Assembly (NCBI GenBank): GCA_963070105.1
Contig: OY718807.1
Span: forward strand, 62,001-126,000
Length of the DNA: 64,000 nucleotides
Direction of reading: 5' to 3'
Origin: Litomosoides sigmodontis
Lineage: Eukaryota; Nematoda; Chromadorea; Rhabditida; Onchocercidae
Part shown: positions 1 to 13,700 of the stretch, piece by piece
How the letters are laid out: every line of letters begins with the position of its first letter
How positions within the stretch are numbered: position 1 is the first letter of the stretch
Notes under the pieces: generated by a model
Database searches by the model: none
Told to the model about the DNA's origin: nothing
Seen by the model: only the letters and a program-made list of their open reading frames with translations
Program-made: the position numbers and the translations under genes

Positions 1-977
1 ATAACAAGGGTTGCTACGACTACTGTGCACAGATCGGAAGAAAAGTAATGGTAAATTCAGGAGATTCATGATAAGTTAATCGAAAATACAGAAGTGATGC
101 AAAAGGTCTACTTTAGAGTTACTTGGACTCAAACACAACAATAACACTTGTGCGCTACCATAAACAGAAAGTAACTGTACCTTTTTCCAGTCGCTACCAC
201 TATACGTCTTGATCATGTCACGCGGCACGATATCCGAGATGATTTGCGTTAACTGCGACAATGGTGCTGCCTTATCATCAGGAGTTCGGGCACGAAGAAC
301 TGCGGCTGCCAACTCCACCGCTTGCTGTTGAGTTACGACATGATAACCGCGTAAATACTTTGGTAATTCCTGGAGTATAACAACTGTTCATGGTTAAATG
401 TCAAGAACGATATTGCTGCCCGACCTGATCCCTCTCTTTGGGAGTGTGCTCAGACTATCAGCAATGCATCTCTTTAACAGTTGCAACATACATCTTCCAA
501 TAAAATTTATTAACCTGAGGATAGTGGAAAATGAGGTCTGCAACACGGTCTTTTCCAGGTACTGTATTAATCCACAACTTTTTCATGAAGAAGAGTTGAT
601 ACGAGAAATTAAACACTGTTCCGCATTTGGGATGCATCCACTCGTACAGTTGACGCAAGAAGTCGAAGAAGAATTCATCATCCGGAATCGAGATCACTGA
701 AAAATGGATAACTTAGTTGAGATTCTTTCCGTAAACTACACCAAATGTTTCGTCACCTTTGCTATTGACTTTTACAAACAATGCAAATCCATCGACGGAG
801 TTGAGCCCCAGACGTGCTGCAATTCGGTAGCAGAAGTCCCGAGCTTTTGCTGTCGAGTCCACTTCAATAATCTCATCTGAATTGTCAGGAAAGAAAGTTT
901 TGTGGAATATTTGCATAGTTCGCTGTCGCACTGCTTCTACTTCCACATCATGCGGCGGAAATTTCCGATAGCCAATC
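1..977 (-). other. MYO7A: Myosin VII FERM2, truncated by window edge
   Basis: Exons 742-977, 515-696 and 181-369 encode the start of the C-terminal FERM domain. [11 protein letters not shown] and [16 protein letters not shown] form lobe F1; [23 protein letters not shown] and [15 protein letters not shown] lead to lobe F2, [11 protein letters not shown]. The last in-window exon ends SDWKK at 181 with a GTACAG donor. Bases 1-180 look intronic, and lobe F3 must lie beyond the left edge. Confidence 0.9.
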
Positions 978-3900
978 CTAAGCTCTTGTTCATTTTGATA
1001 AGTGGGAAGAATGAGTGAAGGAGTAAATAAAGAAGAGGAGTTTCTTTCCTTATCTTAGAATTTAATGCAAACTGTACCGTTGGATTCGCAAAAGTCTATT
1101 GAGGCAGTGGAATGCCATGGGATGCTGCCTAGTGCGAAGGAACATTTCCACTTCTCTGAAGAGTGACTGACTTGGAGGAAACAGTCCGGTGCACAACCAC
1201 AACAGCTCCCAACCGTGCTCCACACTCACCGCATTGTGATTCCACGTCAATTGCTTCATCAACTGACAGTATACCTCATCTCGGATGACCTCCTGCAAAG
1301 CTGCTAACCAGCAGTGAATTGATGAATGTCCAAGCTTCAAAGAAGGTAGTTTTTAGTGAAAAGAAAACGAACATATTTGAATGCTCCTTTGAAAACTTCA
1401 TCGGTAAGTTCAGTAATGGTAGAGATGCGCCTGCACGGATAGTCCCCCATATATTTTAGAATGGCTAAATAGCCCTTAACTGCGACTTGCGCTGGTTCTC
1501 TTTTCCCTTTCAATTTCTGCAACTGTGATCTTGTTAAGGTAGGCAGGCAGATCAGCACAGACAGATTACTTTTGCTGTCCCATATGATTCCCAGTAACTG
1601 CCGTAACCCACGATATGAAGAAATGTGAAAGGTCACGTCACTGCTTACAACTCTATTCGCACCATAGTCTTGAAATTTCTTAAATCATAGAAGACAATTA
1701 GAAAAGAAAAAACCTTTAGTAAAGGCATCTTTATTGGTTCACGACTGTAGCACCATAAGCTACATGTTCCATAATGCTCGTAGAAACTTTGGCTTAGGCC
1801 TTGTGGTGGTTGCGGTACTGCTCTGCAATTACTTCTTCGAATGACTTGAATTATTGCTGACAAAAGTGACTTTAAAAGAAATATGCTTTTATCAGTCAAT
1901 TTTCAGGTATTCTGGACCAGATACGTTTGAAAATTTAAACGGCTTCTTGTGACATTCAACTACGTTTGAAAGTGAATGTACGAAGAAGCAAAATAATGAC
2001 CTGAAATTATCAATTGCAAAACGTTCCAACGTATGCTCGCGATCAACTGCAAGATGACGTGTCAATAGTGATACTTGCCGATCGATGGGACCGTCAAATT
2101 CCTGGGAACGTGAGAACGTATCCTGCATGGGAATTCAGTGACAATATTAACATTAACTGAATGCCGCTATGCTCGCTCTTTCTGATAAATCAATCCCACC
2201 ATTTCCAGAAATAATCTACCTTCCCCAGTTTCGCTTGCAATGTGAATTTTACCAGCACTTGCTCCTTTCGGAATCTTCATATTGAGAATTCATCTTTCAT
2301 GTAGCACCATATTAAAGTTTCCCAAACGGGAATTACTCGAAGTTATAAAGGTTTCAATCAAACCAGAAAGATTGTTAAATGCTGGTTATATTAGCTTAGC
2401 TTTCGATACTGCTAATGTAGAGAGAATCTTAACTGACCATTGCCTCCACAGACGGTTTACATATCGTTGGAAGGACATGGACCAAATTAGTGGGAATCAT
2501 GCCTTGATTACCGGTTCTCATATTTTCTCCTTTAACAAAATCGCTGTTGTGAAGTGACGCTCCACAATATTCATCACTGAGGAATAACAAATCACCTTTT
2601 TTGAAATTCAAACAAGTGTTCCACTCTTCATTACCTAAAATATGATTGATTAGTACTATAGTTTGGTGAGTAAGTCCATGCTCAACGTTCATTGGAAGGA
2701 CCTATGCTTAAGAAGTTAACGAATCGGACAGATAGATGTCAAAGGAAATTGTACTGGTTGGGGAGTGAGTGTTACATGGAATTCCGTGTACCGCTTACCG
2801 GAGCTTAAACGATAAACATCTTACCTTCAGTGGAGAAATGATCTTCGACGGCCAAAAGATACCTTGACCTATTCTTCAATCCGTCTAAGAAAAATTCGAC
2901 AAGTTGTTTGATATCCTTTGCACTAGATGACTCAAAGCAGTGTTTTTCGCCGCCGATCATTTCAATTGTAAGCATTTCGACACCGCTTCTATTGTTTCTA
3001 TGTTAAGGTAACATTCATTTACACCTTACTCAGTGAGAGAAGGCAGTTTGCTGTCGCACTGCTTGAGTTAGTTATACATAAAAATAGCTTTAGTGGAAAT
3101 GACAGATGACGTAAGAAAACAGAAGCGTCATGGAACGTCACGGAATGAGCCATAATATGCCTGCTTGGGTGCAATTGACAACCAAAGACTTACGTTACAG
3201 ATGAAACTCGTGAGATTTGTGAATAAATAAGCTGCAGAATAACATCGTCTTGTGCATCTACCACAAATACTCCTTGCCAATTCACGGCAACCAGCAACTG
3301 AGCAAATTTTGATGATTTCAATATTCAATATTAATTTTATTGAGCACCGAATACCAAAATTACTACTGCTAAATAGTTGTGTTACCTGGCCATCGGGTAA
3401 ACAAGGACTGGTCCAAGTGTACACTTCAAAATATCTGGAAAAAAGCAGTGGCCATTTTTGCTTAGCGAATGCAACCACTTCTGCCTTCACTCGATCTGCT
3501 GATGGATGTTCTCGTTGAAATTTCTACAAAAAAGCCCTCTGGCACATATTGCCACATAAATCACTTTATAAGACTATCATGTTTGTCACCTTTCCACAGG
3601 ACAGGAAATTATTGGGTCCAGTGATCTCGAAGTACGCATGATACCTTTCTGAAAGCATTAAGTATAAGATGCATCCATCGCTCGTGACTCTTTTCATCCG
3701 TATCCTGAACGTTCTCTTCCGGAAGATACATAACCAAATTGCTTGCCAACTTTTCCATATTCATAGCACTATCCTCGTGGTGAATGTAATACTGTTGCGC
3801 AGCGAGCGTCGCCAGTTCTTCCTCCTTGTTATAAAAAGAGATGCTAATTATGAAGGGAGGGGATTGCTCCGATCATTGATTATGTCAAACTCAGCAGAAT

Positions 3901-6900
3901 TATCAGCCAGCTCTGGATCCTGAACCCTAAGCCACACATCTCGCTCTGCCAGCTAATATTCTGGAGTGAAGTTAACTGACCGGATAAGATACTAACTAGT
4001 TTTGCTAGGTGGACTGGTCACAGAGTGTTGCCATTATCATGTGCATAATCAATCTTATCAGTAGCATGTTAATGGATGATTACAAACATAGCAAGCTGAC
4101 CTTAGTTGTGTGATATTCGCCGTACTTGACACCTTGGATGATCTGATGATAAATGAGATTGGTGCTTACGGGATCACTGCTAAAAAATTATCTCTACATA
4201 CATCCAAAAACTTCTGCATGCTTAAGAATTGAAAATGATAAGGGGATAAAGTGGCATGAATTAGTACGAAAAATACAAGAAGAAGACATGCTCAATTGTT
4301 GGGCGACAGAAGAAATTTCTCTCACAGGTAATACGGTAGGAACGGAGAAGAGAATATTAATTGCAATACTGTTACCTTGGATCATGCCACGGACTGAAGA
4401 TTTCCTTCCTATAAAAGAAGCGCCATGATGAATTCGCAGCAGCTTCTTTTCCTGCTTCCGTTACGTACTGTTCGCACTCACTGATTGCATCCATGACGTG
4501 ATCCGATCCGCAACCGAGCGAAACTGCCTGTGACGCATGTCATATAATGTCCTCTGTTACATGTTTCATTTTGTTACATAAAATTACTTGGGAAAATCTT
4601 TTCTTTTTTATTACTAGTGCTGACTTTTCACCCTTCCTATTGGAGGAAAAAGCAAAAAGGAGACGAAGATGGGACGAAAACAAACTGATGAAATTATAAT
4701 GGAAATAAATTAAATTAAGTGACAACGATGATAAATAATTAGGAGTGAAGCGTAAAGTGAAATGTTATACTATTTGCAATGTGAAATATGTTTATTATCT
4801 GATTGGACAGTGATAAATAGATGAAAGTCAAAATCGTACTTTATCAAAGTGTGCGAGATAAAGGGAGAAACCAAACGAGTCCTTGAGTGCGACACAATCA
4901 GCAAGTTTGTCACAGATTTCTCGGGATGTCGTTGCCGAGTCTGCACTTATCGTTATCACAGTACCATCCATGATTGTAACATGGATTGATATCGGCTTAT
5001 TCGTTTTCGATGCCTGGAAGCAACGAAGAAGTGAATTCCTTAAAATCGAAATCAAGTCTAAAGCTAAGTGTTTTGCAGCCTAACAAGTAAATCTTATCTC
5101 TATTCAAGGCGGCATAAAAGTATATTCTATTGGTTGGATAATTCGTTAAGACAGAAATGGAAAACTACAAATCCAAATTAGATCTTCCACAATTCTGGAC
5201 TGAACTTTTTATAAATAGAAATAATTAGCAGTTAATAACAATGCAGCACTAGCAATGCATACTGGCAACTAGCACAAGTAAAGTAATACGGTCTCATCGA
5301 AACAGCAAAGTAAAAAGTGACCTGTATCTCAACGGAGTTAGGAGGATAACGTCGTGTTCCGTTTGCTAAGGTTCGCTTCAACTTGCTTTCCATATATTCC
5401 GCAAGACATTTTGAGGGGCAAGATTCACGTATGAAGCACTGTAAATAGGACAGAAAACGGTTCGTTGGAGCAAAGCAACCCAAGCACAACGACAGCAATA
5501 CCCAACCACGAGTGCACGAAGTTCTTGACGGATTTCTCATCAATTGTTTGCATATTTGGCAATATATTTCATCTCTGCAAGATCACTGCTGCATCTTCTT
5601 TTATTTGTCATCGTTTAGATCAAAAAGGATCACTGATTACATTAAGCGATATGCCTAGCTCAGACTGAAATAGCGCTCACTTCGAAGATATCGTCACGAA
5701 AGAGAGAAGCACTGGTATGCTCAAGGATGATGTAGTTAAGTTAGTCTAAAGGATTGCCACATTCATTCCTACCTTATATCTGCTCGTAAAATGCCATTTC
5801 CAACAATGAACTGCGATTTCTCCTGGCTAAACCGTGCATCCTCATTCAAAAACGTCTTGCAGTACTGCCGATGACAGCAGGTACCACATCCGATGAAATT
5901 TCTCGCTTGCACCACTCCTCGCTCGTTCAGTGCGTCGGCGTGCATGGAAGCAGCAGCGCCAGTCTGCTGAGGGAGGACCAGCTCGGTGGTGCTTGAGGAA
6001 GGCTGCTTTCGCCAACCAAATGGCTGCAAAGGGGGGTGTTCTGAGCGCGGCCAAAGAAAGCTGCTACTACTACTACTACCTACCACCACCTACTTCTGTG
6101 CCATTTCCCACAGTAGCACGAAAGAAGGAGACAGGCCAGCTCACCTACCTGTTCATAATCACTTTCATGCTCATTGCTTCTCTTCACTACGTCTCGACCA
6201 CTCATCGCGCGTAGCTTCCTCATCACGGATGAATGCTTGCCCTTCAATTTAATTTAATTTAATTCGACATGTATGCAGGATCTCTTTGAGTAGAAGTGCT
6301 CCTCATCAGTCTTCTAATCACATCACAGCGATTCTTTTATTGGGCACCATCGGCTTCACCTTTCATCATTTGCTCAAGCTATCATTTGTCTCTAAGCCAA
6401 CAATTGCTGCTGGGATGGATTTAAATGAAGCATGAATTTTTTTCAGCTTCCTTTCTCGGTCATCTCTTCTTGAACCTCCACTTTTCTTTTCAAATAAATT
6501 AAACGGGCGATGAGCACACATACGCTTCCAAAATCCTGTAATAGCTGTGAGTTCCTCCTCGTTTCAGATGTGTCTCCCATAAAGCGCTGTATTACCAACC
6601 AAATCGTTAACGCTGCCTGTAAATTTCAGCGGGGAAATTTAAATATGTATTTTATGACAATCGACATCAAGGCCTTTGATAATTGAATTGGCCAAATTTG
6701 ATATTTATTATTTGATAATGCAATAACAAATTCTTCTGTTTCAAGCTATGCCGGAATATGCTTACTTACAGCACAATCCAAATCGGAATCATGTGGTAAC
6801 AGTGTAGTGCGAAGTGGTTTTCGCGTGTAATGAGCATTGTTCTGCATTTGAAAATAAACTGCCGCAAATTTTTCAAACTGGAAGGCATTAAGGTTGTCAT

Positions 6901-9900
6901 CGCTTGCTGCTCTAGATCTGCCGCTATTGCCTGCTAACTGCTGGCAGGAACATTGTCTAAAATTATTGCATGAAAAGATGACTGCAGATTGAAGTATTAA
7001 ACTTGAACGCAAAAAGATTTTACAATTGTCCCTCAGAATGTTCCGCTTAATTTTTCCGGCACAAGGGTTTTAGCTCAGTTGCGCGATTTCGAATTCACTG
7101 AAATGTTACATTTCATATTGTCGTTGTTTTACAATTTGAATCATATCATTGTGAGGGTTGTCGTTGAATGATGCACAATCAAATGAATCTGCTATCTGAA
7201 ACTAATAAAAATATGTTACAAAATTCCATTAGTCTTGAAAAGTTTTTAAATATTTATAAAAAGAGGAACCAGAGCATCTGTGCTTGTACAGATTGAAGTG
7301 ATACTGTTCTTTCGACTCAGACTCTCATCTTCCGATATCATCATTGCAGGGAATTGTTGACCACGCTCGATTTTTCGTCGAAGCGTATTTCGTATCAGTG
7401 CACCACGGCAATGCGCCGGAAAACAATAATTTTTCTTATGTGTTTCAGTTTGCAACAGTTGAAAATAGGAAGAAGGTGACATAATTTCTTGATTATTAAA
7501 AACAAACATCATGTTTTACTCTTCCGTGTTTGCTTGATAATTTCACAAAAAAGACATTCATAACTGAACAAGTTAATAATCTTTTTTTACTTCCATTGAT
7601 AAGTGATAAAAAGAAGAAACCTGAAACTGTGTTACGGTAGTTCGAAACAGCTTGTAATGTAGGACAATACGCCGTGAACGAAGGATAGCTTGAAGCCTTG
7701 CAAATCCGATTTGTATCTGAAGTTCCGCTCAGTTCATTTCTATTTTCAACTTATCCGTCGTCACATATGAATATTTTGCGATTAAGATGCAGCTATTTGA
7801 CTTGAAAGTCCTGACCTTCTTACAACATACCATGCTTTATTTTCTGCCAGTGTTCGTTCAGGCTTCTCCCAACTACTACCCTTTATCTCTCTTCAAATTG
7901 TCGCTGCAATTCTACCTACATTAATAGCAAACCATATATCTCTTCCTTACGTATATGTCATAGAGAAGTGAAATATTGTATTCACAGCCCGTTTCTAGAG
8001 AGAGTTAGTTCTACTGTGAAACTTTAGTTTTTAATTTCTTGAATGGAAATTTTTTTAATGTCCGATTATCTGAATTAACATACACTTTTCTTCTCGATTA
8101 CACAAAGTAAATGGTGAGAAGAAATTGATCACTGTTTCAAAATTCAACGAATATATTGCTGAATTTTTAATTCAGTAGATTGATAGACTCGGAATCTCGA
8201 AATACCTGACGATATCTCCGACGCTGCACGTAACCTTGCCAGCATTTTTCGATGATAACAGCGGCAGCTTTCATTTGTTTGAATTGTGTCCGATGAATCC
8301 ATCCACGAACGGTTTTCTGAATCGTAGTTACACACAATATCAACATGCGCTCATGCTCCTGAATTGTGAATGGTGATGAAAACTTCAGTGTGAATCATAT
8401 GGAATCAACTTTCGAGCATGTGGAAACAATCAGAGAGCGTCTCAGCCAACTGACGGCAAATTTACGGTAGCTTTTCTCCGCTTCAAGCAGTTGCGTAGCA
8501 AAGCAACGAATGAATCATTTTGACTTTTCGCTTGGTAACTAACTACCTGTTGCAGTAGCAAGTGCTGAGCGTCTTTCAAGAATAACATCGTTTTGCCGAG
8601 CTTAATATCAGCTCTTGGTCCCAAAACAATATCACAAATTCGTTGAGATGCCACACGGTAATCTGTCGCGCACGATAGGTCTGAACACTATTTGTATTGC
8701 AGTGAGAATATAAGATCAATCTTAAGTCTATTTCAACTGATAATTTCAGTCTCAAAATCCGCTTCCGGTTTCATCACATTTTCAAGTCACATAAATTGTA
8801 TTCTTGAAATAAAGGTGGAAAATTGAGATTCTTGATCACTAACATTAAGAATAAAAAACCTTACCAATGCCATTTGCAAGCAACCGGTAACGTTCCACGA
8901 AATATTTGTACTGATATCTTATGGGATAACCTGATTTCCGGATTCTTACTGCTTCTAGCAAATGCATATAGCGCATTTGCTTGTAAACGATTTCACGCTC
9001 CATGAACTTTAATTGATACAGAGAAGCAGTCTTCGTTAAATTTATTAGAATGTAATTAGAAAAATGTAGTTTACTATGCTATTTTAAAGAGATCCTTTTA
9101 AGCTCATCTTTGCTCTGAGAATGTCACCTCTTCTCATGAGAATTGGATATTTGGCAGCCAAAAGGTGAATTATAAAGGAGTGTCCCTCATGCTTCCCGGA
9201 TTGCTCCGGAATCATTGCTTTTCATAACAATTTAATCACTTGCATAATTTTTTGATATAAAAGTTAACATTTTACTTTGAAAAAATTTATGCTTAATTGC
9301 CAGTGTGCTAAGTAGGTGGTGTCTCACGCACTACACTAGACCTTCTTGAAGTCTGGCAACTCCAGGAAATCCTAGTGAAAGCTGTTTGACAAAGCTGATG
9401 AGTAGTGTTATATGGATAAGGTGGGAGAATTCATATGGGCACATTTTCTGGAAAACCGAGAAAAGCGGCGGGCAGAGTCAGAAAGAGTTAGATAGGCTGA
9501 AATTTTTTGTAGACAATGAATTGGTTAGCTCGGGTTGCTAGAACACTTTAATTGGCGAAATTAATTATAAATTTACTAGTGGCCGTTTGATTGCATTTGG
9601 TATGATGCAATTTATGAAGAAGGGTTCTTTCTGCTCCAGACTTGCAACTAAATTCTCTAGCGATTGCCTGAAATAGCTAGCAACCGTAGGATGTTTGTTT
9701 CGCATCACCGACATATCGTCGTAGCTGTAGACATCATCAAAGAGCAGTCTAAGAAGTCGGAATTCGCTGTTGTGCAGAAGCTCAAGTAAATCGGAAGAAA
9801 ACTTATCGCGATTTTTATCAATAAAACCTGGAAGTGAAAAAAACTTTTAACGAGATGACTGAAGACTGGAGTTAGTTAAGCTTACATGACCTGATGCAAT

Positions 9901-10721
9901 TTTTTGATATTTTTGAAAAAGCAGCAGCTTCTCTAGCTGTCTTTATCTTCATCAGTAAACAAATAAGGAAACCTTTGGAATGATAGAAAACAGTGCCAGC
10001 ATAATGAGCTATGCCAAACGATTTGTCTAAATCGGACAGAGGCCTGAAATACACTCCTTCTTTGTTCCCATGATGAGTGTGTAAGTTTTCCAGCATACCT
10101 TGATCAGTACCCTGAAAAGTTAAGACCTGAATGGTCATGTCGAGTGCTCGGCAACGGTGTTGTTTATTGAGAGGTGCAAACCTTTGGAAGCATGCTTTCT
10201 TCATCTATTATTGATATAACATTCATTGGTCCTAGCGCAATCAAATCCAAGACTTCATTATCGCTTGCAACTTCAATTGGCTCCCAAATTATCTCTTCCA
10301 AGTTGTAAGTACTGAAAACTTACTTTCTGTACAATTCAATTAATGAACAAATGAATTTCCGTACACCTCACTAATTGCTAGTGTAAAATGTGACAGTTTT
10401 TTGTCCAGCAATCAAATTGAAGTTTAATCGAGAAAGTAAGCTAAATTTGTCAGTGGCTAGAACAAAGAGGAAGGATAGTGATCTGGGAGTGCGATCAGAG
10501 ATGCAACGTCAGAAGATCCTTGGATCTGTTCAGGAGTGGAAGAAGTTGGACAGTGAGCAAAGTGAGAAAAGAAACGTGGGAGGAAGCTTGCGCTTGCGAA
10601 CTGTTACTGCCTCAAGCGAACACGTCTACTGGAAAAGATCTCCACTACAAGGAGATTGGGTGACATTAAAAATGTGTGTTCTTACTTCACACTCTATCAC
10701 TTCGTCGTATTGAAAGAGATA

Positions 10722-10768
<47 letters not shown>

Positions 10769-13700
10769 ACACACACTTCATTTCTTAATGCAAATTTTGT
10801 GATGCAATGCATGTGGCGAGCATATAAAACATGGAAATAAGATATACCGTCGAACTTGTCGAGAGTTTACTATGTGTGTCTATGGTGGGCCCATAGTTCT
10901 AATTGACTGTAATTTGAAAAGATCGCAAATTACATCATTCGTACTGGTATGAACTCATCTTCCTGCATGAAAAGCTGATCAGTGCTTTTGTTGGAGGTGA
11001 ACTTTATACATGGTAAAATCGTCAAGGATTCGAGGAGTCAACACTAGGGCTGGCATCAAATTGAACTTTCTATTTTTATTTTCCTTCAATGAGAAAGGAG
11101 CAAGTTTAAACAAATGAAGCTGAAAATTTCTGAAATCAGAAGTTGCTCGTTGGCCAGTCAGTCAAGCGCGCTCGTATGAAGCAGAAAGAAAATTATTCTA
11201 CATCTATTCGATCCATTGTAACAGCGAGAGTGTGAAAAAGTGAAAGGTATGAAAAAGGGTATGCGTAAATATTGAAAGTAAATATCGGTCACAAACTGAT
11301 GCGAAAGTTCTCACTGATTCTACTGGCACCTGCGATCCTTTTACTTCACTGACAACCGACAACATACCAACCTTTGTTCCATCTTGAACATGAAATTCAC
11401 GAATAGCTGGTGCAAGATTTCGTTTGTATAATTTATGCAAAATTGCTCGAAACTGTTGCGAAGGAAATTCTCAAAACCGAAGATATCAAGGATTGAAATG
11501 GTGGTACTCCTCTCCTCTTTCCGTGCTCTTCAAAAATGACTTTATTATGATAGTTTGCTCATTCATTCAACTTTCATGAGACAGTTCAGTTAAGGTAGAT
11601 TTCAAAAACGTATCTATTAAAAAAACTGTATCTTATTAAGTGAAACAAAATAAGGTGGAACTGAGAAGTGAATCAACCACCCATTCACAGCCTCATTAAT
11701 CTTTTCGACGATGTGGAGGAAAAGTCGATGATAAATTGCTTTGACGAAAATGTCACGTATGTCGAGGGCTTGTTCGGCATTCAAGTATGACACAACCCGT
11801 TCTGCTCCAATCAGTAAACAGCGACTTGTCAATGCCTTCACCAACGACGTTTTCTCTACCTTCAAAATTCATCACTTTTTTGGACTCATTTGCTTATTTA
11901 ATTAGCGATGAGGAAGTTGCACTTCTCCACAGCACAGAAAACAAACGTTAAAATGATCTGGCCATCTGTCTCAGAGAAAAGCATACTAGGAGAAGATTGG
12001 CAACTCTCTCCACTGCAACTGTATCCATGGTTTCCACTCTTTCCACACCGTCCACTGTTGTAGCTGAAAAAAGTCTTATCAGAACGTAGTTGTTAAGCTA
12101 GCAATGTACATTTTTCCAACAATCGCTTTGCTTACCGGCATATTTAATGTTACCAGCATGCAGTATTGCGGCGACAATTTTAAAAATGGACCAAATTTCG
12201 GGATCTTTGAACATCAGGACTTTCATGGAAGAACGAATTTCAGCCAAATTGGTTGCGTCATTTCCGCCTTCCACTCCTATCGCTTCACCCTTCAACAACC
12301 AACCACACGTAGCATCACTTTAAAAGCCAGAAAATTGCTCGGAGCGATAGGTGAAATTTGAGAGGCAATAGATATGGATTGTTGGAACTAACCTGTCGCA
12401 AGTAATAGAAGTTTTTCACCTTGCCCAGGGACAGTTCTTGCCTCTCCGATTCAGTTAAGCCGGCGATCAGATAATAAAATATATGGTAATTCCGCTCGCT
12501 CGGCGCCTGTGAGACAATTCGTGACTTCTCCAACAAATAATGCTGAAATCTGGCGCTTTCGATTGCGCCGTTACTCGTGAAGTACAAAATGGTATTACTT
12601 CCAAAGCGTGACGAATTATCGTTCCGTGCAGTTTTTGCATTGCCAAATGCTGCAAATTACATCTCTTGGAGCACTCAGCGGAATCTGTACTAAAGCAAAA
12701 TAGTAATGACATTTGACTGAAATGTTGAAGCAGCTTGACCATTTCTCAGTACAAGCAGAGCTAAGTGATTGTGAAGGACCCCCCAATAATGAATGCACAC
12801 TTCAACAACAAACAAGTGATTCTGTCCGCTTCCGTGCTTAGCGTGGAAAAAGCAACTTCCCTGCAAATCCACTAGCTGGAAATGCATTCCGCTAGAAATA
12901 CTCTTTCTAGATCCACGCACGGCTGTTTGATACAAAACGCATCTGTAAACTCTAAAACGGACCTTCCATAACTGGATTTGCCTCCAAAACTTGTTGTTCA
13001 ATCCAGGAATGTTGACCAGATATGGTTGCCAGAAATTTGATGACTAGTTTTGCAGATTCTGTTTTACCTGAACCTGATTCACCACTAAAATGAGTAGCAT
13101 TAATAATAGCAATGAATTTTAATTTAAAGATCTATTTTAGCGTTGGATGGTGTGCTGCGTCTTCTCAACATATCACTAATTTTTCCACCTGTCAAACAAT
13201 CGGAAAAACTGATTGATCAAACCAATGAGATTTCACTTAAAATACGGGTAAGCAAGTTTATGACGCCCCGATCTAATTCCAAAGCAAAATGTGAGCAGAA
13301 AGAAGGTTGTGCGTGAACCAACCTAATGAAGATGCATTGATCACGGTTAGTTAATTTCACATTGCAGTAGGCAGAGTTAGCGATTGCGAAGATGTGCGGC
13401 GGTAGCTCACCGATACGTCGACTGCGGTACAACCGAATTTGCTCTGTGGAATAAATTGGTAGAGGAGTATTTGGATTTACTGCTAACAGCACAGGACCGA
13501 TGTACGTCTGCAAAGTGAGCTTGGAATTAGTGAACTGAGATGTGTGCACCCACGTGAGGGCAGAAGCGCTTCACTGTTCACTTGCACTCGCGCTTGGCTC
13601 GCATCTCACACATCTTGGGCGATCCGATCCCTTCCGCACAATTTTTCCCTAATATTTTATCCGATATTATATGCAAGTTTCTTATCCTCAAAAATCCCTT

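Noticed and set aside
12690..13001. 103-codon minus-strand ORF inside the myosin motor
   Set aside because: Only its first part (12963-13001) is coding. The rest is an intron between NPVME and AFGNAK, which join in phase.
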